NCBI GenBank assembly: GCA_037445895.1
Contig: JBBIJO010000008.1
Span: 1-64,000 of the forward strand
Reading direction: 5' to 3'
Source of the DNA: JBBIJO01 sp037445895
Lineage (GTDB): Bacteria > Bacteroidota > Ignavibacteria > Kapaibacteriales > UBA2268
Length of the DNA: 64,000 bases
Position 1 is the first letter of the stretch. Each line of letters begins with the position of its first letter. Of this stretch, positions 54,586-63,200 are shown in pieces. Under the pieces are notes generated by a model. That model saw only the letters and a program-made list of their open reading frames with translations. It ran no database searches and was not told the origin of the DNA. Both the position numbers and the translations under genes were made by a program.

Positions 54586-54966
54586 ATGAATAAACTTGAA
54601 TTTGTTAACGAGCTGATAGCCGAACGAGCGAAGAACATTAAGAAACAAAAGGACGGGGAAAACTACTCCGAAACCCCAAATTTTAAACCTGGCGATGTTG
54701 TTAATGTTGCAGTTCGGGTTGTTGAAGGCGACAAAGAGCGAATCCAAAATTTTAAAGGCATTGTCCTAGCCCGCCGGGGAAGCGGTCCGAACCAGACGTT
54801 TCGTGTTCGAAAAATTTCGAACGGTGTTGGGGTCGAACGTATTTTTCCACTTTATTCTCCAATGATTCAAAACATAACAATTGTTCAACGAAGCAAAGTC
54901 CGACGTGCGAAACTCTATTACCTGCGCGGAATGAGCGAAAAGAAAATTCGCCAGAAATTATCGTAA
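54586..54966 (+). CDS. rplS: Ribosomal protein L19
   Basis: Sits at the 30S-50S interface. The 126 residues have FKPGDVVNVAVRVVEGDKER, IQNFKGIVLARRGSGPNQTF, RKISNGVGVERIFPLYSP and KVRRAKLYYLR, a standard L19, with a few extra N-terminal and C-terminal residues. CGAGG precedes ATG 54586. It is separated from rimM/trmD, with which it is normally co-transcribed, by about 21 kb. Confidence 0.97.
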   Translation: MNKLEFVNELIAERAKNIKKQKDGENYSETPNFKPGDVVNVAVRVVEGDKERIQNFKGIVLARRGSGPNQTFRVRKISNGVGVERIFPLYSPMIQNITIVQRSKVRRAKLYYLRGMSEKKIRQKLS

Positions 54967-54980
54967 AGTTACTATAAACT

Positions 54981-55481
54981 ATGTCGAAAAAGAAAAGTTG
55001 GAGCGAGAAACTTGCTGATTCTAAAAATTTACCAAAGCTTGTCGTTCTCGAAGGCGAAGCAGCGCGCAAATGGGGTGGAAAAAAAATGGTTGTCCCACGT
55101 CCCATTGACGTAAAGGATTTAATGCAACAAGTTCCCGAAGGCAGAGTTACAACTATCAACGAAATTCGGAAAGCACTCGCATTAAAATACTGCGTCGATA
55201 CTGCTTGTCCTTTAACAACTGGGATATTTGTTTGGGTAACTGCACACGCAAGCAATGAAATGATTCAACACGGGGAAGCAGAAGTTGTTCCCTATTGGCG
55301 GACTTTGAAAAACCAAGGACAATTAAACGAAAAATTCCCAAATGGTGTTGAAAATCAACAACAAAGATTAGTCAATGAGGGGTTTTTTATAGTTTCCAAA
55401 GGTAGGAAGTTCTTCGTGCAAGATTTTGACAAATATTTATTTAAATCTTCTGAATTTTTATTTGAGTTATCTCCTTTATAA
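54981..55481 (+). CDS. MGMT-like (ATL-type) protein of unknown activity
   Basis: A 166-residue protein similar to a widespread group annotated as MGMT family. It has the PRPIDVKDLMQQVPEGRVTTINEIRKAL, with ACPLTTGIFVWVTAHAS and PYWRTLKNQGQLNEKFPNG. The active-site PCHR of O6-methylguanine transferases is absent; the only cysteines are CVDTAC. It may bind DNA or alkylated bases without transfer, as ATL proteins do (inference). It starts 14 bases after rplS and is likely co-transcribed. Confidence 0.72.
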   Translation: MSKKKSWSEKLADSKNLPKLVVLEGEAARKWGGKKMVVPRPIDVKDLMQQVPEGRVTTINEIRKALALKYCVDTACPLTTGIFVWVTAHASNEMIQHGEAEVVPYWRTLKNQGQLNEKFPNGVENQQQRLVNEGFFIVSKGRKFFVQDFDKYLFKSSEFLFELSPL

Positions 55482-55834
55482 TCCTTATTGGTTAGTCCTT
55501 AATTTTTGGTAGTATTTCAATATTATTCGAGTTGTAAATACGGTTGAAGTTTTGCCATATAGAATCTCGTGGGCGAAGGAATCAGCAAGTAGGAAGCCTT
55601 CGGCATTTTCCTATGCAGGGTTTCCTTTTTGCCATTAATTAAACTTTTTTTCCATATTCATATAGCCATTGATTTTATTGGTAGGGGAAATTTTTAGGAT
55701 TTTTTAAGAAAGATAAAGCTAATTGTTCTTTCAAGACTTTGAATACCTACTGAAAAATGATTCAAATAGATATAAATTTATAAATGTTTTTGTAATTTTA
55801 AATAATTTTTAAGGTAATTTAAAATATTATTGAG
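55482..55834. other. Intergenic region with one hairpin
   Basis: A 353-base gap with no coding region seen. It contains a hairpin with TAGGAA (55590-55595) opposite TTCCTA (55608-55613) enclosing GCC-TTC-GGC, followed by a short T-run at 55626-55630. This could end the rplS transcript, although it is 109 bases past the stop. Confidence 0.4.
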
Positions 55835-56545
55835 ATGGATAAAATAATTGGATATATACCAATCGTAACGACGATTTTTGCGATTTATTTCGCAAAAGAA
55901 ATATTCGGGCATTATAAAGTTAGGCGAACTAACTATCTTCTGTGGTGGACGATTGGAGTAGTTACATACGGGCTTGGCACTTTGACCGAAAGTATCAATG
56001 CATTGTTTGGGTGGAGTATTTTGAATCTTAAGTCTTGGTATATTGTTGGTGCATTGCTTGGAGCTTTGCCGCTTGCACAAGGTTCAGTGTATTTGTTAAT
56101 GAGTCGGAGATTTGCAAGCACGACTTCTTATTTTTTTGTTTCTTTGATACTCATTGCTGCAATCAGTGTGGTTTTTACTCCGGTAGATATTCCAAAGGAC
56201 TTTAATTACAAGTTAACAGGCGCGGTTTTCGAGTGGAGATGGGTTAGATTTTTTTCGCCGTTAATCAATTTGTACTCTTTCGTTTTTCTTGTTGGGGGTG
56301 CATTCTACTCTGCTGTCAAATATTACCAAACCGAAAAGGGGGATGCTCGTTTCAAAGGCAATATTTTGATTGCAATCGGGGGAATTTTACCGGGAATTGG
56401 AGGAACTTTTACAAGAATTGGCTACGTAAACGTATTGTTTGTTACCGAGTTATTGGGTTTAGTATTAATATATATAGGTTATAGAATCATAAAAACGAGT
56501 AAATACAAATCCACAATCGATGTTGCTTCTGCAATAGAAAGATAA
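55835..56545 (+). CDS. Seven-helix membrane protein, unknown function
   Basis: A 236-residue integral membrane protein with about seven hydrophobic segments (IPIVTTIFAIYFAKEIF, YLLWWTIGVVTYGLGTLTESI, FFVSLILIAAISVVF and others) joined by short basic loops. WWTIGVVTYGLGTLTES is conserved in a group of uncharacterised bacterial proteins I cannot name. It is flanked by hairpins and converges with qmoB. Confidence 0.65.
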   Translation: MDKIIGYIPIVTTIFAIYFAKEIFGHYKVRRTNYLLWWTIGVVTYGLGTLTESINALFGWSILNLKSWYIVGALLGALPLAQGSVYLLMSRRFASTTSYFFVSLILIAAISVVFTPVDIPKDFNYKLTGAVFEWRWVRFFSPLINLYSFVFLVGGAFYSAVKYYQTEKGDARFKGNILIAIGGILPGIGGTFTRIGYVNVLFVTELLGLVLIYIGYRIIKTSKYKSTIDVASAIER

Positions 56546-56567
56546 AAAATTTCTTTACTATAAAAAA

Positions 56568-56609
56568 TTTACTCTCGATGGGCAAACGAGTGTCGAGTGT
56601 AAACTTTTT
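56568..56609 (+). terminator. Terminator of the membrane protein gene
   Basis: TTTACTCTCGA (56568-56578) pairs with TCGAGTGTAAA (56593-56603) with one mismatch, followed by CTTTTT. It lies 22 bases after the stop. Confidence 0.6.
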
Positions 56610-56631
56610 GGTTACCGATATTCGTAGAAGC

Positions 56632-56664
56632 AAAAACACTGCCCGATTTGGGGACAGTGTTTTC
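56632..56664. terminator. Terminator between the membrane protein and qmoB
   Basis: AAAACACTG-C-CC (56633-56644) pairs with the arm ending GACAGTGTTTT (56652-56663) with one mismatch and a 7-base loop, in A-rich and T-rich flanks. It probably ends the qmoAB transcript and may act in both directions. Confidence 0.75.
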
Positions 56665-56684
56665 GAAGATGGTTTTGTGTGTTT

Positions 56685-58907
56685 TTACATATCTTTATAG
56701 GGATTAGGACCCAATCGGTCGATTGTTTCGGCAAAGTTATTGAATATCTGCGGGATTTTATCGTATTCATCGATGGAAAGCGTGTGGAGTTCGACTCGCT
56801 CGGGTTCCAACACCAACTGTTTCAATTTTTCTTGAACGTTTTCCATTCTTCTGTTTGCAAGTTCGCTACCGCGAATAAAGTGGCATTGGTAATCTTCGCC
56901 ATATTTACAGCCGATAAGAATGATTCCATCGTAACCCATCGATAAAGCATCGGCAATCCAAATGACGTTAACAGAACCAAGGCAACGCACGGGAATGATT
57001 CTAATATATGGAGAGTAATTGATTCTTTTGCTCGAAATAATATCCAACGAAGGATATGCATCGTTTTCGCATAAAAACGCTAAGATTCTGGGTTTTTCTT
57101 CTTCACTTTCCGGAATTTCAAGAGATTTAATCATCGAAGAGATGATTTGCACGGAATAATTTTTGAAACTGATAATTCTTTCGGGACAAGCCCCCATACA
57201 AATTCCGCATCGTCGGCAGCGATTAGGATTTGGTTTTGGGGTTCCTTTGTCGTCTTCATCGAGTGTCCCGAAAGGACATTCTTCGGTGCATCGTTTGCAT
57301 TGTGTACATCTTTGAAGAAAGAAGTCGGGATAAGATGTATCGCCCGAGCGGGGATGTAATGCTCTGCCTAATCGAACACTTTCGATTGCTTGGATTGCTT
57401 TCAATGTTGCACCGAAAGCATCGTTTTTTGCAGAAAATCCATTCATAGGAGAACGGACTGTTCCGGCGGAATAAATTCCGGTTCTTCGAGTTTCGTAAGG
57501 GAAACAAATGTAATGTGAATCGGGGAATCCATAGCGAAGTGTGGGTAGGTCCGTTCCTTGTCGATATGTTAGGTTAAGAATTCGTGCGCCTATTTCGGCG
57601 CCGGCAGCTACGCTTTTCCCATCGGCAGTTATTGCAGATTGTTCAACATTTCCCACTTCAACATAAGTGCTTGGAACTAAACCAGTTGCCAATACAACTA
57701 AATCTGCATGTAAACGAATTCGCTCGCTAATAAGAGTTTTTTCGACATCAACATATACCGAGCCATTCCCATCGGACTCGATACTGATTATTTCTCCTTT
57801 TGTTATGAATACATTATCTTCGCTCTGGACTCTTTTGTAAAACTTTTCCGATTGTCCGGGTGTTCGGATATCTTTGTAAATTATGTAAATCTTTGCATCG
57901 GGGAAAAACTCTTGAACATACAAAGCTTGCTTCAAACTTGCAGTGCAACAATAGGAAGAACAATATGGAAGGTGGTTTGGGTCGCGGGAACCGGCACACT
58001 GAATAAATACAACGTTGTGAATTTCTTTGCCATTGAATTTTTTGGAAAAACCTTTTTCTTTGGCTAATTCTTCAAATTCAATATTTGTAATGACATTTGG
58101 AAACTTTCCATAACCTAAATAATCAAGCTTGTTAGGGTCGTAGGGTTTCCACCCAGTGGCTTGGACTATTGCACCAACTTGGAATTGGTAAATATTGGTA
58201 TCGTCTTGAACCTCGACATCGAACATTCCGGGTTGCCCCGAAATTTTGTTAATCTTGCAATTTGTCAATATTTGTATTCGTTCATTAGTAAGAACACTGC
58301 CAATTATTTCGTCGATAAGGTTAGGTTCAAGTTCGAGATAAGGAGACTTTTGTGGAGCAACCTTATACAATTTTTTATAGAATCCTCCTAATTCCTTTTC
58401 TTTTTCAACTAAAACAACATTGTAGCCTGATTTCGCAGCCGAAAGCGCAGAGTTTAGTCCTGCGATACCTCCGCCCACAACCAAAATTGTTGAGTTTATG
58501 TCGAAAATAATTGGTTCGGGGGATTGAGTGTTTTGTATTTTGGCAACCCCCATTTTGATGTAATCCAACGCAAGCGATTGCGTCTCGTCATCGTTTGGAA
58601 TGTGGGTCCATGCAACTTGTTCTCGAATATTAACTCGTTCACAAATTAAATTCTTGCCAAATTTAAATATATCTGTTAGGTAACGCCCAGAGCAAGCAGA
58701 AATAACTATTTTGTTGAGTTGATTTTCTTCTATGTCTTTTTGAATTTCTTTAACAAAGCTTTCGCTACAAACCCAGTTATTGACTTTTGCTACGGGAAGT
58801 TTAAATTCTGTGGCGATGTCAGTTGCAATTTTCTGACAAGCAATAGATTCCCCAATTCCACAACCGCTACAGAGGTAAAGACCTATTTTTGTTTCTGCTG
58901 CCATCAT
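56685..58907 (-). CDS. qmoB: QmoB-like HdrA/MvhD fusion flavoprotein
   Basis: A 740-residue cytoplasmic flavoprotein subunit of the quinone-interacting membrane-bound oxidoreductase (Qmo). Domains in order: an N-terminal block beginning YLCSGCGIGES (1-125); an FAD Rossmann fold ILVVGGGIAGLNSALSAAK (about 140) and QCAGSRDPNHLPYCSSYCC with the rest of the HdrA fold; two 4Fe-4S motifs CTQCKRCTEECP and CRRCGICMGACPE (about 565-605); and an MvhD-type C-terminus (LAFLCENDAYPS, IPVRCLGSVN, GCKYGEDYQCHF). That fusion marks QmoB as opposed to plain HdrA. AAGGAG lies five bases before ATG 58907, which overlaps the qmoA stop as ATGA. qmoC is not adjacent. Confidence 0.88.
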   Translation of the reverse strand: MMAAETKIGLYLCSGCGIGESIACQKIATDIATEFKLPVAKVNNWVCSESFVKEIQKDIEENQLNKIVISACSGRYLTDIFKFGKNLICERVNIREQVAWTHIPNDDETQSLALDYIKMGVAKIQNTQSPEPIIFDINSTILVVGGGIAGLNSALSAAKSGYNVVLVEKEKELGGFYKKLYKVAPQKSPYLELEPNLIDEIIGSVLTNERIQILTNCKINKISGQPGMFDVEVQDDTNIYQFQVGAIVQATGWKPYDPNKLDYLGYGKFPNVITNIEFEELAKEKGFSKKFNGKEIHNVVFIQCAGSRDPNHLPYCSSYCCTASLKQALYVQEFFPDAKIYIIYKDIRTPGQSEKFYKRVQSEDNVFITKGEIISIESDGNGSVYVDVEKTLISERIRLHADLVVLATGLVPSTYVEVGNVEQSAITADGKSVAAGAEIGARILNLTYRQGTDLPTLRYGFPDSHYICFPYETRRTGIYSAGTVRSPMNGFSAKNDAFGATLKAIQAIESVRLGRALHPRSGDTSYPDFFLQRCTQCKRCTEECPFGTLDEDDKGTPKPNPNRCRRCGICMGACPERIISFKNYSVQIISSMIKSLEIPESEEEKPRILAFLCENDAYPSLDIISSKRINYSPYIRIIPVRCLGSVNVIWIADALSMGYDGIILIGCKYGEDYQCHFIRGSELANRRMENVQEKLKQLVLEPERVELHTLSIDEYDKIPQIFNNFAETIDRLGPNPYKDM

Positions 58908-60181
58908 TCACACTCCTTGATTTTTAGAATTGCTTTCATTGCTGCTGCTGTTGCTTCTTGAACAACAGAAGCAACGTCTTTTGGGCCAACGCAGACGCCA
59001 CAACCAACGACTCCATCATCCAAATCATTTCGAATAAATCCATTTTCATTCAAAATTCCTTCGATAGGGGGCTTTTCGTTTGAAGTTGTCGGTTGCATAC
59101 CGATTGCAAGAACCACTAAATCAACTTCCTTTTGGAGAAGAACACCTGTCATAGTATCCTCGGCTTCAACTATGAGCCGATTGTTCATAGGGTTTTTCAG
59201 TATTTTTGCAACTTTTCCTCGGTGGAATTCAATATTAGGGTCTGATTGGGTTTTGTTGTAAAAATCTTCCAAAATTCCATTGGCTCGCAAATCGATGTAA
59301 AATATATATATTTTAGTGTCTGGATATTGACTTTTTATATAGTGCGTATGTTTCATCGAAGCAAGGCAACATACCGAAGAGCAATATTCAAGATGATTTT
59401 CGTCGCGTGAACCAGCACATTGGACAAAAGCAATCTCTTTCGGTTCGCTATCGAGTTCGCCAACTTGAATTTTGCCTTGTGTTGGACCAGATGGAGATGC
59501 AAGCCTTTCCATCATCATATTTGTAATTACATTGGGGTATCGTCCGAAACCAAGATTTTCGAGCTTTGTTGCATCGTAGGGGTCCCAACCTGTTGCCCAT
59601 ACAATTGCTTTGGTGCGGACCAAGAATTCCACTTTCTTTTCGCTTAAATTAATAGCATTATATTTACATACTTCGACACATAGTCGGCATTTGTCGAACA
59701 AACAAACTGAAGGGTCGATTACATATTTTTGTGGATAGGCATTATTATACGGTTGGTAGATAGCTTTTGTTTTGTCCATCCCAAAATTAAATTCGTTCGG
59801 ACGCTCGACGGGACAAACTTTAAAACAATCGCCACAAATTGTGCATCGATTATCAACAAATCGTGGTTTTTGTTCAACATTTAAGATTAATTCTTTTCCC
59901 TCTTTTTTGACTTTTTTTACGGTCGAAAGTGTCAACAACTTAATATTATTGTTGTCGCGCAGGCGTCGGAGGTTGATTTCGAGTCCACAAGTTGGTGGGC
60001 AAAGTTTAGGGAAATACTCATAGAGTTGGGAGACACGCCCGCCAATGTATGGTTGTTTTTCGATGAGCAACACGTTGAATCCAGTTTCCGCAGCTTCGAG
60101 CGCAGTGGAAATACCAGCAATACCAGCACCAACTACAACAATATCGGTTTCGAAGTCATTTTGTTCGTTTTTTCTTTCCAT
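58904..60181 (-). CDS. qmoA: QmoA-like flavoprotein of the Qmo complex
   Basis: A 425-residue HdrA-like subunit with FAD motif DIVVVGAGIAGISTALEAA, YIGGRVSQLYEYFPKLCPPTCGLEI, 4Fe-4S sites CTICGDCFKVCP and CRLCVEVCK, ATGWDPYDATKLE, and QCAGSRDENHLEYCSSVCC. These match the Chlorobi and sulfate-reducer QmoA type. In those organisms Qmo moves electrons between the quinone pool and APS reductase. No AprA/B or Sat gene is in the window. ATG 60181 is chosen over the in-frame 60217; no clear ribosome binding site is present. It overlaps qmoB by four bases. Confidence 0.88.
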   Translation of the reverse strand: MERKNEQNDFETDIVVVGAGIAGISTALEAAETGFNVLLIEKQPYIGGRVSQLYEYFPKLCPPTCGLEINLRRLRDNNNIKLLTLSTVKKVKKEGKELILNVEQKPRFVDNRCTICGDCFKVCPVERPNEFNFGMDKTKAIYQPYNNAYPQKYVIDPSVCLFDKCRLCVEVCKYNAINLSEKKVEFLVRTKAIVWATGWDPYDATKLENLGFGRYPNVITNMMMERLASPSGPTQGKIQVGELDSEPKEIAFVQCAGSRDENHLEYCSSVCCLASMKHTHYIKSQYPDTKIYIFYIDLRANGILEDFYNKTQSDPNIEFHRGKVAKILKNPMNNRLIVEAEDTMTGVLLQKEVDLVVLAIGMQPTTSNEKPPIEGILNENGFIRNDLDDGVVGCGVCVGPKDVASVVQEATAAAMKAILKIKECE

Positions 60182-60270
60182 TGGTAAATCAAAAAATAAA
60201 AAAACAAAAATTACCAATGGGTAAATTAGAATTGTTTAAAGAGTCGTTAAAATCATTATGATATAATGTA

Positions 60271-60289
60271 ATCTCTATGTTGTAGAGAT
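60271..60289. repeat. Perfect small hairpin between tamB and qmoA
   Basis: ATCTCTA (60271-60277) pairs with TAGAGAT (60283-60289) over a 5-base loop, just past the tamB stop. It lacks a T-run, so it may be a weak terminator or mRNA-stabilising hairpin. Confidence 0.4.
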
Positions 60290-60291
60290 GG

Positions 60292-63200
60292 CTACCAACT
60301 ATCCCCCCATTTTACCTTAACTTCCCATTCTTTCTGATTTCTTTGAGGGGTTTGAGTCAAATTAGTTGTTCGGCTCAATTGTAGGATGAGATTTTGTAAT
60401 GGTTCAGGTTGAAATATTGAACCGAAGGGAACTTCGATACTCAATTCGTTGTTGTTCATCAAATCGGCAACCGTCCCGCCAAAATTCCAATTTAATCCAA
60501 GAAAATTTCCACTCATCCTTAATTTCGCTTTGTCGAATGTTAAAGATGATTCAGAAAAAGTTATGTCTGCACTCGAAACAAAACCGGTTCCCGACAGCGC
60601 ATTCGTTATGAATTGAGAAACAAGCACAGTTGCTCCACTCGATATTACGGTGGAACGACCGGCACTATAAAGTTCATTTATATTGAATTCGTTTCCACTT
60701 CCTCGCTCGAATTCGCTTTTTGTTCTACCAAATGCTAATAGAAATAAAGCGTCTTGGGTTATTCTCGAAGAATCACCTTTTGCAACCTGATTATCAATGG
60801 CATATTCAAAACGAACACTTGGTCGCTCTTTTGTTCCTGTTAAAAAAATCGAAATTGTGAAATTTCGAACTGCATCACTGTAAATGCTCTCCCCAGAATA
60901 TTCAGCTTTAATATCGAGATTAGGATTTTCGAGATTGCCCGTAGGGAAATTAATTGCTCCTTGTGTCCTGAAAAGTTTAATAAAATTCAATGTAGAGCCT
61001 TCGCGCAAAACTAAATCACTTCCTGTTAGTAATGTTACGTTATTTCGAGGATCGGAGTAATAGTGTAAAGTCGAAGAACCGTCTGGCATCGTAATAATCG
61101 CATACATTTTTCCCAGTGTAGTAATATCCATTGTTAGTTCAATTGGGTTTACCAATCGGATGAAAAGGTCAATTTTCAAATTCGACGACCCCGACGAAGA
61201 ATGCAAGTTGGTTAAATCGGAATTTGGATTATTGAAAAGTGTAGTTGAGTTTTTGCCGAGTTGATTCTCTTTGTTCCCTGCGAATTCATATCGAACAAAC
61301 GATTCTGCTACTGATTCGCGTGAAGCTACCGAAGGCAAATACAATTTGCCCTTTGTTATTTCGAGGTTGCCTTCTACTTTTGCATCGTTTGGTTTACCAG
61401 AATATCTTAATTGATTCTCTCCTGTGGAAATAATCAAATCGCCAAAAAGATTTGGATGTGATTTTGCCGACGCACTGCTTAAAACTTTAAGATTGCTTGC
61501 CTTTAAAGCAATATCAATATCTTGGATTTGGTTGTTTTCGAAAGTTATAATGCCGTTTATAGTTGCTAACCCATTTTTATTGTCCGAAGGTAAATTGTAG
61601 ATGTGTAAGTTATCGAGCATTACTTTTGTTCCGTCGAAAAGGACTTTCCCTTGTCCTCGATAGACAATATTGTTTGCCAACACTCGAAAAGAAGCATCAA
61701 CAATTTCTGCGCTGCCTTTAAAGAATAAATTATCGGGTAGATAGCCGTAAACGTCTAAGTTTGTAATTGCTTTGCCTTCCAACTTTTCCAAATTCGAAGC
61801 GACTAAAGGCGAAAAAATTGAAAGGGGAAGCTGATTGCTTTCAACTTTTGCAAAGAACTGTTCGTTCTGGTTCAGTGCGAATTTCCCTTTGCTCAATTCG
61901 ATGCTGATTGGAAAGCGGACAATCTCGACTGATAGGAGGGAATTATCAGCTTCTTCAATCCTTATTTTGCCATATATGTTATTAGTTCGGTATTTTATAT
62001 TAGCCAAAAAATTCCCAAGTTCATAATTTTCGAAAAGGAGTTTTTTCGTAAATAAATTCAAATCTATATCTGGGTTATCCAAAGTATTCCCTAATGATAA
62101 ATCGAGAGATTCAACAGTGCCTTCGAAAGTTTTAATATTTGAGAGAGCATTATCTTGCGGAAGAAGCTTTTGGAAATCATTCAAAGGTAAGCTATCGAGA
62201 TGTGCTTTTATATTAATTTTCCCATCATATAAATAATAGCCGAATATCGAAACTGTTTCTGCGTTTTCTCGTTTGAATTGCATTTGTGAAATATGGTAAC
62301 CGTCCTTTTCAATTGATAGAGTAATTGGAGAGGAGGCTTGCCATTGAAATATATTTGAATATCCAAAATTGAAAGTTGGAAAGCTTATTTCAATTTTTTT
62401 GTCGGTAAAATTTCCTTTGCCTTGGACTGCAAGCTCCACGGTTCCATTTATACCCGTTTGTGCAATTATGTTTAGACTGTCTTTTTGGAAATTAACATCA
62501 ACCGTAGGAAAGTCGAAGTATAGTCCTCCAATTGCAATCCGGGAATCCGATAACAACTTTGCCGAAAGAAACTTAACGTATGGAACTGAATCAATTACTT
62601 CGATTTCGTAGTTAGCCGAAAGGTTTGAAGAAAGTAGGCTGTATTTCGTCGAATCTTCTGTGTATGTTAAGTAGTTTATTGCCATTGAATCGAGTTTCAA
62701 GTAGCAAGACTTCTCTGTATTTTCGAAAAAAAGCTTCGCATTTCCTGAAAACACTATGTTTTTTTTCAAAAGGACACTAATCAAAGAAAAGTCGCCAATC
62801 CTTAATTCTGCATTGAAGCGTGCGGGATGAAAAGTTACTATTTTAGATTGGCTAAAGTCCGTTCCGTTTGTTGTTGTAACTGAATCTGTAGCTATTGTTT
62901 GCTCCAACACCTTCAGTTTATTCTCGAAACTTTTTGTAATGGATTGTATCTGTGTGCCGAAGTTAGTTACTAAGTCTAAAAACTCGTATTCACCTTCGAC
63001 AACTGCATCCATCATCAGCGAGTGAATTCGAATGAATTTATTGCCAGGTGAACTATGGTGGACATCCAAGTCGATTTCGAATGGGAGCAAGTCTCTATCG
63101 GAAAAAGCAAATTCCATAAAATTTGCTTTCAAGTTCAAATCGATAGAATTTGGATTATATCCTTTGCCATTGAACGAAATCTCTCCACTCAAACGTTGTG

